27,470 bases of DNA from an uncultured Clostridia bacterium (GTDB lineage: Bacteria; Bacillota; Clostridia; Christensenellales; CAG-314): assembly GCA_934281515.1 (NCBI GenBank), contig CAKQXG010000013.1:1-27470 (forward strand), read 5' to 3'. Under the pieces are notes generated by a model. It had not been told where the DNA came from and made no database searches. It saw only the letters and a list, made by a program, of their open reading frames with translations. The translations under genes and the position numbers were made by a program. Shown here piece after piece: positions 1 to 7,549 of the stretch (the first letter of the stretch is position 1; every line of letters starts with the position of its first letter).

Positions 1-196
1 CCTTGCGTGTTGTACGAGTTGTGGTAAACGGGTCGGTAACCTTTGCCAGAAATTCCTTTGTCATGCCGCAACCGTTGTCCGCAACGACAATCGCAACGAT
101 GTCGTCGGTCACTTCTACGTCCACACGCACTTCGGTTGCCTTGGCACAAAGGGAATTTTCGCATATGTCCAATATATTAAGGGACAGTTCTCTCAT
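1..196 (-). CDS. Histidine-kinase-type ATP-binding protein, partial (runs off the left edge)
   Basis: The reverse strand reads from an ATG at 196-194 to the window edge without a stop, giving about 65 N-terminal residues. They include an N-box-like stretch (LNILDICENSL) and a G1-box (VADNGCGM) followed by DPFTTTRTTR, the signature of the HATPase_c fold of histidine kinases. No sensor or dimerisation region precedes it, so this is a stand-alone ATPase of the kind found next to [FeFe]-hydrogenase operons. It starts only a few bases after the PHP gene stops, so it is almost certainly co-transcribed with it. Its substrate cannot be told from the visible part; an anti-sigma or partner-switching kinase is the likely class. 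The C-terminus lies outside the window. Confidence 0.8.
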   Translation of the reverse strand, partial: MRELSLNILDICENSLCAKATEVRVDVEVTDDIVAIVVADNGCGMTKEFLAKVTDPFTTTRTTRK

Positions 197-199
197 ATT

Positions 200-895
200 C
201 TATCTCTTGTCACTGCGTAATGCTTGCACTACGTCGGCCGGAGTAAGGCATGACAACTCCAAAGTACCCGTATTGTAACCGATGCGATCCAGCCAATGGG
301 CGTCGCTGTCGGTAATGACGATCTTGTCGGAGTACAGCCGTCTGTGTTCGTCGGTGGCGTGAGCGGACAACTCTACCGCGCGGTAATCGTCGGTAACTTT
401 ACCCAGCACCGCAACCATACCGTTTTCCTCTCTGTCGACGTGCGCCGCAACCGCAACGCCGCCACAAGCCTCGGCAAGGGCAGGTACGTCCTCGACTGCA
501 ATATTTGCGCCGATGTGCAACAGTCTTGGTTCCACACCGACAACGTTGTCGTCCTCGTCCACAATCAGTTGGTTGCCGAATATGTCCGGTCGATTGGGTA
601 TGTCGGGAAAATCTATTTTGTCAAAAAAACTTTGCAAACCGTCCAACGTGGCAAACAAACACAAAACGTGTATGTCTTCCGCCGTTTGCAATTCCATCGC
701 GGGCACCACGCACACGCCGTAGGCATCGCCTACAAGCATTGCGGTAGCCACATTGCCGATTGCGTTGTGGTCGGCCACGGCAATGACGTCAAGCCCGCCC
801 AACTTGGCGTAGCCTACTATGTTGGCAGGGGTCATGTCGTCGTCGGCGCAAGGCGACAACGCACTGTGTATGTGCAAGTCACATCTTGCCTTCAT
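200..895 (-). CDS. PHP-domain phosphoesterase
   Basis: The 231-residue product is a PHP-superfamily metal-dependent phosphoesterase. Visible metal-ligand motifs are HIH (residues 8-10), ADHN (about 42-45), a Glu in AMELQ (about 68), a His in AAHVDR and the C-terminal DSDAHW. The ATG at 895 was chosen because it starts the canonical DLHIHS strand; an in-frame upstream start would add six residues without family similarity. The gene overlaps the end of the upstream DRTGG gene by 17 bases, which suggests translational coupling. PHP proteins of this type recur beside HydS-like proteins and stand-alone ATPases in Clostridia. Their substrate is unknown to me, and a role in nucleotide or phosphate signalling is inference. 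Confidence 0.88.
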   Translation of the reverse strand: MKARCDLHIHSALSPCADDDMTPANIVGYAKLGGLDVIAVADHNAIGNVATAMLVGDAYGVCVVPAMELQTAEDIHVLCLFATLDGLQSFFDKIDFPDIPNRPDIFGNQLIVDEDDNVVGVEPRLLHIGANIAVEDVPALAEACGGVAVAAHVDREENGMVAVLGKVTDDYRAVELSAHATDEHRRLYSDKIVITDSDAHWLDRIGYNTGTLELSCLTPADVVQALRSDKR

Positions 896-1214
896 ATTGC
901 GCCACCTTGGCAATGGCGGAGTAGATGTCCGCCTCGGTGCAAATTACGTTTACTGCCTGTCCTTCGGCTCGCACCGCAAGTACGGGGTCGGGCTGACAGC
1001 CCTCGCACAACACCACAACCGCCACGTCGGTAAGCACCGCGACGGCGGCTACGTTGACGTTGGTCATAACGGTGTACCATGCAGAGTTTTCGGGAGCGCG
1101 TCCCATGACAAAACTGAGCAAATCGCCTGCATAGCCGCCCGTTACCTCTCGTGAAAAGTCGGCCTCGTTTACAGTTGACGCGGACAAAATGTCCGCCAAA
1201 TCGCGTACCGTCAT
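879..1214 (-). CDS. DRTGG-domain protein (second copy)
   Basis: A 111-residue protein resembling the DRTGG domain, a small alpha/beta module also found in phosphotransacetylase-like and CBS-domain proteins. It begins MTVRDLADIL, has a glycine-bearing turn (REVTGGYAGDLLS, about residues 23-35), and ends in the family's typical pattern of a hydrophobic strand (AVVVLCEG) and a Thr-Glu-Ala-Asp helix. It overlaps both neighbours: its start overlaps the end of the HydS-like gene by 4 bases and its end overlaps the PHP gene by 17. A paralogue lies at 2913-3266 in the same operon. Ligand binding to a nucleotide is plausible from family knowledge but is not shown by the sequence. Confidence 0.8.
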   Translation of the reverse strand: MTVRDLADILSASTVNEADFSREVTGGYAGDLLSFVMGRAPENSAWYTVMTNVNVAAVAVLTDVAVVVLCEGCQPDPVLAVRAEGQAVNVICTEADIYSAIAKVAQYEGKM

Positions 1215-2479
1215 CGTTTTTCTCCGTCAATTGCCGTAGTGTCGTCCCGTAGCAAAGGACATTTGGTATCGGCAGGTACTCGTCCCATAACTATGTCCTC
1301 ACAAAAGGCCATACATCCGGGTGCGCCGCAAATGCCGCAGTCTATCTTGGGTAGTTGTTTGTACAGTTCCTGTATTTTCAGCAATCTTGCAAACGCCAAA
1401 GTGCGGTCCGTGCCAAACGATTGGTCGTCACGCTCGATTTCCTTTTCGGCAAAGTAAAACTCGTCGGGTTTGCCGATTTCGGCAAGGGTAGTGCCGATTT
1501 GCGGAAACTTTCGCCGCAGTTGACGTAACCGCGCACGTGCGACAAAGGGATTTTCCACATTAAGCACGCCGCCAACACAACCGCTTATACAAGCGTTAAG
1601 CTCGACAAATTCCACGTCTTTGAGGTTGCCGTTTTCTATCGATTCCAGTATGTTTACAACATTTTCTATGCCGTCGGCGGCAAGGTACTTTTGGCACATT
1701 GCCCCTGCGGCCTCTCCGCCGCTACTTGCCCACTGCAAGCCGAGTATGCCCATCTCCGACAAATTTTTGCTGTCTTCCAGCTTGTCCATCTCTTTGACAA
1801 GCTTCATGTACACTTCGGCAACGGACAGCACTCCGTCGACGTAATTCTGCCTTACGGTTTTGCCCGCTTTCAAGGCATACACCTTGGCAGGGCACGGAGA
1901 AAGGAAAAACACGCCCACTTCGTTGTCGGGAACACCTCGCTTGGCAACTTTTTCTCTGACAAGCTTTGCCGCAATGTCCACGGGCGCAAGCAAAGGCAAC
2001 AAGTTGCCTCGAAGATGCTCGAAACGCTCGTTGATAAGTTCCAACACGGCAGGGCATGCGGTGCTGATTACCGGTTGCGGAAGTTGTCCGCGCGCATAAA
2101 GACGTTGAGTCATCTGCGACACCAATTCCGCACCGATGCCTACTTCGTATACGAAGTCGAAACCGATGTTTTTGAATGCGGTAAGTATGTAGTTGATGTC
2201 TACTACGTCATCAAACTGCCCGTACAGCGACGGCGCAATAAGCGCAACCCTGTACTTGTACTTGTAAATGACGTCAAACTTGTCGAAACTGGGAATCTTG
2301 GCATTGGACGAGCAAATACGCACGCACTCGCCGCAAGCAATGCACTTGTCGTAGATGACCGAAGCCTTACCGTTGCGTATGCGTATTGCCTGTGTCGGAC
2401 AACGCTTGATGCAGGAGGCGCAACCGATGCACTTGTCCTTGTCCAGCGTTACCGTGTGTAGTCGTTTAAGTTCGCTCAT
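1211..2479 (-). CDS. HydS-like [FeFe]-hydrogenase-related iron-sulfur protein
   Basis: This 422-residue protein has two N-terminal [4Fe-4S] ferredoxin motifs (Cys17/20/23/27 and Cys46/49/52/56), an Fe-only hydrogenase large-subunit C-terminal domain (about 75-310), and a C-terminal [4Fe-4S] motif (CGICGAPGC near 381-389, with Cys393 and Cys407). The putative H-cluster cysteines are present: Cys142 in STACP, Cys196 in SPCPAK, and Cys297/Cys301 in NACISGC. The position before Cys142, which is the proton-relay Cys in catalytic enzymes (TSCCP), is Ala141. That change is known for putative sensory hydrogenases (HydS type). Unlike many HydS proteins it shows no PAS domain. With flanking ATPases, DRTGG and PHP proteins it is best read as a redox or H2 sensor; catalytic hydrogen turnover is less likely. 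Confidence 0.87.
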   Translation of the reverse strand: MSELKRLHTVTLDKDKCIGCASCIKRCPTQAIRIRNGKASVIYDKCIACGECVRICSSNAKIPSFDKFDVIYKYKYRVALIAPSLYGQFDDVVDINYILTAFKNIGFDFVYEVGIGAELVSQMTQRLYARGQLPQPVISTACPAVLELINERFEHLRGNLLPLLAPVDIAAKLVREKVAKRGVPDNEVGVFFLSPCPAKVYALKAGKTVRQNYVDGVLSVAEVYMKLVKEMDKLEDSKNLSEMGILGLQWASSGGEAAGAMCQKYLAADGIENVVNILESIENGNLKDVEFVELNACISGCVGGVLNVENPFVARARLRQLRRKFPQIGTTLAEIGKPDEFYFAEKEIERDDQSFGTDRTLAFARLLKIQELYKQLPKIDCGICGAPGCMAFCEDIVMGRVPADTKCPLLRDDTTAIDGEKR

Positions 2480-2494
2480 GGCAAGCCCTCACTT

Positions 2495-2920
2495 TCAGTG
2501 AAAATTTACCGTCAAAGTTATTTCCGTACCTACGCCGACGGTGCTTTTGATGTCAAACTTGTCGGTGTTTTTGAGCATGTTGGGCAGTCCCATGCCTGCG
2601 CCGAAGCCAAGATCGCGCACTTCTTCCGAAGCGGTGCTAAACCCGGGCTGCATGGCTTGCTCGATGTCGGCAATGCCCTTGCCCGTGTCCACAAGACGCA
2701 CGACGATTTTGTCTACGTAAATGTCCACAATGGCTTTGCCGCCGTCGGCATGGATAACCATGTTGATTTCGCCCTCGTACATGGCAATGGCAATGCGACG
2801 TATGTCTGCGCTGTCGATGCCCATGCCTTTAAGACAAAACTTGACCTTTTCCGTGGCTTGACCGGCAGACACAAAGTTGTTGCCGTCCACGTCATAGACA
2901 AGGTGAACGCTGTCAGTCAT
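2495..2920 (-). CDS. RsbW-like anti-sigma/serine kinase ATP-binding protein
   Basis: A 141-residue HATPase protein of the RsbW/SpoIIAB type. The N-box appears as YEGEINMVIHA, the G1 box as VDTGKGI and the G2 box as GFGAGMGLPNM, in the right order and with the usual size for a stand-alone anti-sigma kinase. The ATG at 2920 was chosen because the preceding in-frame residues overlap the DRTGG gene and lack similarity; the start overlaps the upstream stop by 8 bases. The gene sits directly upstream of the HydS-like gene (15-base gap), so a sensor-kinase pair is a reasonable inference. No cognate sigma factor or anti-anti-sigma factor is visible in the window. Confidence 0.87.
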   Translation of the reverse strand: MTDSVHLVYDVDGNNFVSAGQATEKVKFCLKGMGIDSADIRRIAIAMYEGEINMVIHADGGKAIVDIYVDKIVVRLVDTGKGIADIEQAMQPGFSTASEEVRDLGFGAGMGLPNMLKNTDKFDIKSTVGVGTEITLTVNFH

Positions 2921-3266
2921 AGCATGTACCACTGTTAAGCCCTGCGCTGTACAACAAACCGCACGCACTGAACATACGATGCGGCGTGGCCAGCATAACA
3001 ATGTTTTTGCTCTTGGCAAGCTCGATTGTTTCGTCCGACGGACGTTTGCCACGCACAAAAACAATGCAAACCATGTCCATCATTTCGGCTGTGCGCACCA
3101 CTTGCGGATTGCATAGCCCCGTGATAAGCACGGCTTGATCCTTGACATAGGCAAGCACGTCGCTCATCATGTCGCTACCGCATGCCGCGTAGACTTCTCT
3201 GTCGGCCAACTCCTTGCAACAAATAAACTCGGCATGGAGAATTTCGGCAATTTTACTAATTTTCAT
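2913..3266 (-). CDS. DRTGG-domain protein (first copy)
   Basis: A 117-residue DRTGG-type protein, paralogous to the one at 879-1214. It starts MKISKIAEILHAEF, has the Asp/Met-rich turn (CGSDMMSDVLAYV, about residues 29-41) in place of a strict DRTGG, then the hydrophobic strand AVLITGL and a second strand VCIVFVRGK. An AGGAG ribosome binding site lies six bases before the ATG. It is separated from the NuoE gene by 107 bases that hold a large hairpin (3306-3358), but is followed without gap by the RsbW-like gene. Two divergent DRTGG copies flanking a HydS-like protein and a kinase is a recurring arrangement in hydrogenase clusters. Confidence 0.82.
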   Translation of the reverse strand: MKISKIAEILHAEFICCKELADREVYAACGSDMMSDVLAYVKDQAVLITGLCNPQVVRTAEMMDMVCIVFVRGKRPSDETIELAKSKNIVMLATPHRMFSACGLLYSAGLNSGTCYD

Positions 3267-3305
3267 AAAGAACTCCTGACAACACTTGGATCACTACCCA
3301 AAGCT

Positions 3306-3358
3306 TTGGGAAGAGGGGCTTGGGGAGAAACGCGTTTCGCGAAACGGTTTCTTCCCAA
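3306..3358. repeat. Nested inverted repeat between nuoE and the DRTGG gene
   Basis: Arms TTGGGAAGA (3306-3314) and TCTTCCCAA (3350-3358) enclose a perfect 14-base palindrome CGTTTCGCGAAACG (3333-3346), with further GAAAC/GTTTC pairing around it. The structure lies between co-directional genes and could attenuate transcription, protect a processed mRNA end, or be a dispersed palindromic repeat. No clean U-tract follows it on the minus strand, so a simple terminator is less likely. Confidence 0.6.
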
Positions 3359-3373
3359 AACCGTCTTTACAAA

Positions 3374-3862
3374 TCAGTTATATTTTTCTAAAATTCCCAC
3401 CACATCATCCGGCGTAATCTTGCCGTAAACATCGTCGTTGACGGTCATTACGGGGGCAAGTCCACAGCATCCTACGCAACGAGTGGCGTCAAGGCTGAAC
3501 TTACGGTCGGCGGTACATTGTCCGCTTTCCACACCGAGAACGGTTTTAAGCTTTTCGTAGATGTCGCCGGAACCTTTGACGTAGCATGCCGTACCAAGGC
3601 AAATACCGATGCGATACTTTCCTTTGGGGAACAGTGAAAACTGCGAGTAAAACGTAACAACGCCATACACGTCGGCAAGCGTGATGCCCAATTCGTCGGC
3701 AACAATCATTTGTACTTCGTAAGGAAGGTAGCCGTACAGCTCCTGCGCATATTGCAATGCGGGCATAGTTGCGCCGCCAAGCGGTTTCAACTCACGACAT
3801 TTTGCACGCAGTTGCGCTTCTTGCTCGGGAGTGCCGGTAAACGGCAATGTAGAACCTTTCAT
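3374..3862 (-). CDS. NuoE/HydC-family thioredoxin-like [2Fe-2S] subunit
   Basis: The 162-residue product matches the 24-kDa NuoE family in length and in the four [2Fe-2S] ligands: Cys88 and Cys93 (CLGTAC) and Cys129 and Cys133 (CVGCC). In bifurcating hydrogenases and NADH dehydrogenases this subunit passes electrons between flavin and iron-sulfur centres in the cytoplasm. The ATG at 3862 was chosen because a GGAGG motif lies just upstream and the family N-terminus begins here; the longer in-frame extension runs through the promoter. It is the first gene of the operon. The matching NuoF and catalytic HydA are not in the window and are expected past the left edge. Confidence 0.9.
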   Translation of the reverse strand: MKGSTLPFTGTPEQEAQLRAKCRELKPLGGATMPALQYAQELYGYLPYEVQMIVADELGITLADVYGVVTFYSQFSLFPKGKYRIGICLGTACYVKGSGDIYEKLKTVLGVESGQCTADRKFSLDATRCVGCCGLAPVMTVNDDVYGKITPDDVVGILEKYN

Positions 3863-3950
3863 CGTAAACCTCCAAAAATGTTGCGCATTGCACCGAATTT
3901 CGTCAAAAAATGTCGAGTATATCGTTTCGGATAATGCACATATCTTATTT

Positions 3951-3979
3951 ATTATACCATTACACAACAAAGGACACAA
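3951..3979 (-). promoter_or_regulatory. Promoter of the nuoE/HydS operon
   Basis: On the minus strand a perfect TATAAT (3951-3956) is preceded, after exactly 17 bases, by TTGTGT (3974-3979). The start of transcription would fall near 3944, about 80 bases before the nuoE ATG. Confidence 0.65.
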
Positions 3980-4048
3980 GAATATTTTTAGGACTACGCC
4001 ATACAAAAAACTTAATTTGGTATAGTTTTTTTCTATATGTAACATTTA

Positions 4049-4097
4049 CAAAAACAAACGGCCTTGCCGCCTTGGGTTTCAAGGCGAACAAAGCCGT
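4049..4097 (-). terminator. Probable intrinsic terminator of the cohesin operon
   Basis: On the minus strand an inner stem CGCCTTG/CAAGGCG (4068-4086) sits inside an outer ACGGC/GCCGT stem and is followed by TTTGTTTTTG. It lies about 150 bases after the stop of the large cohesin protein. Another small hairpin (CGTGTG/CACACG, 4221-4236) lies closer to the stop but lacks a U-tract. The rest of 3863-4251 (389 bases) shows only this terminator and the nuoE promoter; no gene was seen. Confidence 0.55.
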
Positions 4098-4251
4098 AAA
4101 AGCAAACACGGACCGTACCGTTTCGGGAAGCAAATCACCGTTCACTGCTACGGTATTATCCGTCGGTCGGTAGCGTGTAACAGAACGCACTATTTCGTGA
4201 AAGACTGCCGCTGTCGTACACGTGTGTTTGCACACGACAATCGGAGTAAAG

Positions 4252-6675
4252 TCACTTGGTATACACGTCCATACTTCTTATGCTGTTTCGGGCGTATTCC
4301 ACTGCCGAGGCACACTGCTTTTGCGTGCGGTGGGGTACGGAGCGCAACAACACGAAGTTGTCCTGCACCACCAATCGGAAGTACCACTTGTCGCCGTCCT
4401 TAAAGATTACAAATCTTGGCGATACGGCGTTGTCGTCGGTCAGTTCGGCAACCGCACCGTTGTTACGGCACAGCGCAACGCCTTGCTTTACCGCTCCGAT
4501 GCTGTCAAAGGACAGTGCCGATGTCGCAATCACGCGATTGTTGCCGTCGCACACGTCAAAGGTGAAGTCGCCGTTGTTGCCATGCACAAGGTAGCAACCT
4601 TCCACACGCTTTCCGCCGCGCACACGATAGGCAACGCCGTTGTCGGCTTCTACCACGTTTCTGCCGCGTAGCACAAGACACAGCAGCACGACAACAAGCA
4701 ACACGCACAACGCCGAAGTCATCATTGTATACATGCACATATGCGCAACCACGACATATCCCGTCGTTCCAAGCGCAGCAAGACTCCACACAATGCCGAT
4801 AGCCTTCATCGCCGCGCCGTGCGCACCTACCGCAACTATGCACAACACAGCCGTTACCGCAGCAAGAGCAATCAGCATCCACGCCATGCAATTGTCGTCG
4901 TGCAATGTGGTAGTTTCGCCGACGATCAGCCATGTAGACAGGTGATCGGTTTCAAAAATCATGTACCCGTTGTCGATTTTTGACGACACAAGGGTCACAA
5001 CGCCGTCGTCGCCGTAGTGGTACAAGGCAAGGTTGTTGCACATCAACTGACGGCTGGTCAACTTGATGCGTACTGTCAGTTTGCCCTTGGGCGCAACGGT
5101 AACGTCGTCGCTCAGAAGGCGTATTTCGTAGGCTTCTTTCAGCTCGTTGCCTTTGCCGAATTTCGCCATAAGTTCGTCGTTTACCGTCACTTGGTCGGTC
5201 ACAAGGCGTACTTGCAATTTGACGTTGGCAAGTTCGGGCACATCGGTCGCCGCCTCGACGGTTTGTTGATTGTCGGTCGTTGCCGTCCAGTTGTCCACCG
5301 TGCCGACGGGCAGGGTAAAGCGGTTGATGTCCACCGCCGTAAAGCACAAGCTCTTGTTGTTGTCGAAGTAGGTCACGTCGGTGCTGCGGTTGTAGGTCAA
5401 CGCAACGTCGTATGCGCCGCTCGTAACGCCGTCCTTTACCGCAAAACGCAGTTTAAGCGCATTGCCTTCGTCGTAGCAGTTGTCGTCCGCCATCCACATC
5501 AGCGTGTAGGGCGCAGTATCGAGCGTACCGCTTTGAGACAGAATCATATCACCAAGCGCAGTGCCGCGTTCCACTCCGACAAGAGTCAGTGCGGTTTGAT
5601 CGTAGGTAAGCGCAAGTTTCATTGTGGCAATGCCGTTGTTGTCGACAATGTCGACGTTTACAACAAGGTTGTCGCCGTCCATTCCGCCGTAACTCAACTT
5701 GACGGCAGGTCCCTGCTCGCGCACTGCCAGACGGAAGTATCCGTACACCGCCACGTTGCGGTCGGGCATGGTGTCGATTGTAGCACGGGTTTTGTAGCTA
5801 TCATCGGTAAACCAACCCACAAACACACAGCCTTCCTTGACGGGTTTGGGCAGTACCGTTTCGGTGCCGTAGTCGTAAACTTTTGTATACGTATCTATTT
5901 TTTGCGGAGTTTCGTCGCGCGTGTCGGCAATGTAAAACTCTATTTTGTATTTGACGGGCGTTTGGTCGTACACGGCTTGCAACACCACTTGGTCGGGCTT
6001 GTCCGACACAATCGGTTGCCACTTGCCGCTAAACACGTAACTGTATTTGCTGTCGGTCGGGCGAGTGGGCGTTGCACCTTGGTAGTCGGGTATCGGCGTA
6101 CCGTAGGGAACGTTGTCGGTACTCCACAGCACACTTTCGTCCCAATTGACAAACACGTATCTGAAGTCTGTCTTTTTGACAAGCACGCCGCCGTCAACCA
6201 CATCTACCGTCTGCTTTACTTTGTAGTCGGCAAGGGTGTTGTTTTCGTCCACACGTATGTTTATTTCCGCAACCGTTTCTTCGCTGTCGATATTGCTGTC
6301 AAACACAAGCGTCAGCACCGTGCCGTTGGTTTTGTCGGGTATGTATCCTGCCCAGTTGACAATGGCAGGGTAGGTGTCCACGTTGTAGTTTAGCGGAAGC
6401 GTTTTCAAAGCAGTGCCGCGCTGTATGTCCACAAGACTGATCACGTCGCTGTCGTATCCGATAAACAACCGCATGGCAACAATTCCCGTGTTGTTCGACA
6501 GGTCAACGTCCACGGTAAACCTGCTTCCGCGGTTGATTTCCTTTGTCTCTACCGTCAACGTAGGCACAGTTTCGGCAATTGCCGCATGCGAAAGGCTCGG
6601 CAGAAGTGCGGCAATGCACACCGCCAACAACAACGCAACAACGAGATATTTTGTTACAAGTAGTTTTTTTGCCAT
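4252..6675 (-). CDS. Membrane-anchored double-cohesin protein with cytoplasmic DUF1508-like tail
   Basis: The 807-residue protein has a signal peptide (about 1-32), cohesin-like domain 1 (about 37-170, with IGYDSDVISLVDIQRGTAL), two InlB/Listeria-Bacteroides-type repeats (about 172-239 and 242-315, the second with VFVGWFTDDSY), cohesin-like domain 2 (about 323-456), and a beta-sandwich (about 480-590). Three membrane helices (about 596-617, 624-646, 652-670) and an inner tail follow. The tail holds two units resembling DUF1508/YegP: about 692-742 and 752-807 (RFVIFKDGDKWYFRL). The ATG at 6675 was preferred because it begins a classical signal peptide. It follows the single-cohesin gene by 35 bases. 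Cohesin-like domains should bind a dockerin outside; the tail role is unknown. Confidence 0.82.
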   Translation of the reverse strand: MAKKLLVTKYLVVALLLAVCIAALLPSLSHAAIAETVPTLTVETKEINRGSRFTVDVDLSNNTGIVAMRLFIGYDSDVISLVDIQRGTALKTLPLNYNVDTYPAIVNWAGYIPDKTNGTVLTLVFDSNIDSEETVAEINIRVDENNTLADYKVKQTVDVVDGGVLVKKTDFRYVFVNWDESVLWSTDNVPYGTPIPDYQGATPTRPTDSKYSYVFSGKWQPIVSDKPDQVVLQAVYDQTPVKYKIEFYIADTRDETPQKIDTYTKVYDYGTETVLPKPVKEGCVFVGWFTDDSYKTRATIDTMPDRNVAVYGYFRLAVREQGPAVKLSYGGMDGDNLVVNVDIVDNNGIATMKLALTYDQTALTLVGVERGTALGDMILSQSGTLDTAPYTLMWMADDNCYDEGNALKLRFAVKDGVTSGAYDVALTYNRSTDVTYFDNNKSLCFTAVDINRFTLPVGTVDNWTATTDNQQTVEAATDVPELANVKLQVRLVTDQVTVNDELMAKFGKGNELKEAYEIRLLSDDVTVAPKGKLTVRIKLTSRQLMCNNLALYHYGDDGVVTLVSSKIDNGYMIFETDHLSTWLIVGETTTLHDDNCMAWMLIALAAVTAVLCIVAVGAHGAAMKAIGIVWSLAALGTTGYVVVAHMCMYTMMTSALCVLLVVVLLCLVLRGRNVVEADNGVAYRVRGGKRVEGCYLVHGNNGDFTFDVCDGNNRVIATSALSFDSIGAVKQGVALCRNNGAVAELTDDNAVSPRFVIFKDGDKWYFRLVVQDNFVLLRSVPHRTQKQCASAVEYARNSIRSMDVYTK

Positions 6676-6690
6676 TTTTCTCTCTCTTGC

Positions 6691-6704
6691 GCCGCATAAG
6701 CGGC
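6691..6704. other. Intercistronic hairpin between the two cohesin genes
   Basis: GCCGC-ATAA-GCGGC, a perfect five-base-pair stem with a four-base loop, lies in the 35-base gap between the small and large cohesin genes. No U-tract follows, so read-through into the second gene is expected. Confidence 0.5.
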
Positions 6705-6710
6705 AAAATG

Positions 6711-7376
6711 TTAGTCGATTTTGTTCCACTCGGTGCGATCCGTGGCTTGCTTGCGTTTGCCGACGCGCACAGCCACAATAACCACAAGGGCAACTACGGC
6801 AAGACTTGCCAACACAATTGCCACGATCATTCCCACGTCGGTTTCGACGGGCGTTTCAGTCACGATTGTCACCGTGTTGTCGTCCTTCAATTCCACACGC
6901 GCTCCGTACACCGCCACATCGATGTCCTTGGTGCCGTCAAGCGCACCCTCCACCGTCAAGCCGATCTTGTAAGTACCTGCCTTGGCACCGTCAGCCACGT
7001 CGAAGTACAACCTTAGCAGCAAACCCGTCGAAGTGTCCGTCTTGCCGGGGCCAAACAAGTAGCGTATGCCGTCGGAGTCGACCTCTTTGCCGGTGCTTGT
7101 GTAGGCAAGACTTTTTAGTGCCTCGGAAGTGTTTAGCGCACGGTTGTAACTAAGCGCGGTTTTGTCGTAATCCAGCAAAAGTTTTAGCGTGCCTACGCCC
7201 TTGTTGACGACAACAGCCACGTCCACAAACACTTTGCCGTCAAGCATGCCGCCGCTCATTGTCAGCACAAGGTCGTTGGTTTGTTCGGCGCAAGCCGCAA
7301 CGGGAGCAAACGCGGTAAAGCACAGCAGTGCGCAAATAATTACAGACAGAGTAGTAGTAACAAATTTTGTTTTCAT
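6711..7376 (-). CDS. Small membrane-anchored cohesin-domain protein
   Basis: A 221-residue protein with a signal peptide (about 1-30, ending AACA), one cohesin-like domain (about 34-160, with a typical LDYDKTALSYNRAL strand pair and a later LLRLYFDV strand), a short linker, and one C-terminal membrane helix (about 182-204) followed by a basic tail (RVGKRKQATDR). It would display a single cohesin on the outer face of the membrane. The ATG at 7376 is preceded by a weak ribosome site (AAAGGA is about 16 bases away), so expression may be modest or the start may differ. It lies between the dockerin protein and the large double-cohesin protein on the same strand. Confidence 0.8.
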   Translation of the reverse strand: MKTKFVTTTLSVIICALLCFTAFAPVAACAEQTNDLVLTMSGGMLDGKVFVDVAVVVNKGVGTLKLLLDYDKTALSYNRALNTSEALKSLAYTSTGKEVDSDGIRYLFGPGKTDTSTGLLLRLYFDVADGAKAGTYKIGLTVEGALDGTKDIDVAVYGARVELKDDNTVTIVTETPVETDVGMIVAIVLASLAVVALVVIVAVRVGKRKQATDRTEWNKID

Positions 7377-7491
7377 AGGTGAGTCTAAAATATCCTTTAA
7401 ATAATGTATTTACCGCAGGTATGCGGATAAATGTTTGTCCATGTGTGCCATGTTCCCCACGCAGAGTATTTCCCTCTTTGCGGAGATGTTG

Positions 7492-7541
7492 CCCGACGAG
7501 GGCTGTCGGCACCTCGTCGGGATTGCGCTACGTAGGTAGCG
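7492..7541. other. Two strong hairpins after the dockerin protein gene
   Basis: CCCGACGAGG (7492-7501) and CCTCGTCGGG (7512-7521) form a perfect ten-base-pair stem. CGCTAC/GTAGCG with a GTAG loop (7526-7541) forms a second. Both lie just after the stop of the 1658-residue gene on the minus strand. Neither has a U-run, so they may be processing or stability elements that set different mRNA levels for the dockerin and cohesin genes. Confidence 0.55.
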
Positions 7542-7549
7542 ACTCGGCA

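Noticed and set aside
5017..6393. A 458-codon plus-strand frame opposite the large cohesin gene
   Set aside because: Low-complexity Val/His/Arg composition and no recognisable motif; the opposite strand encodes cohesin domains and a signal peptide.
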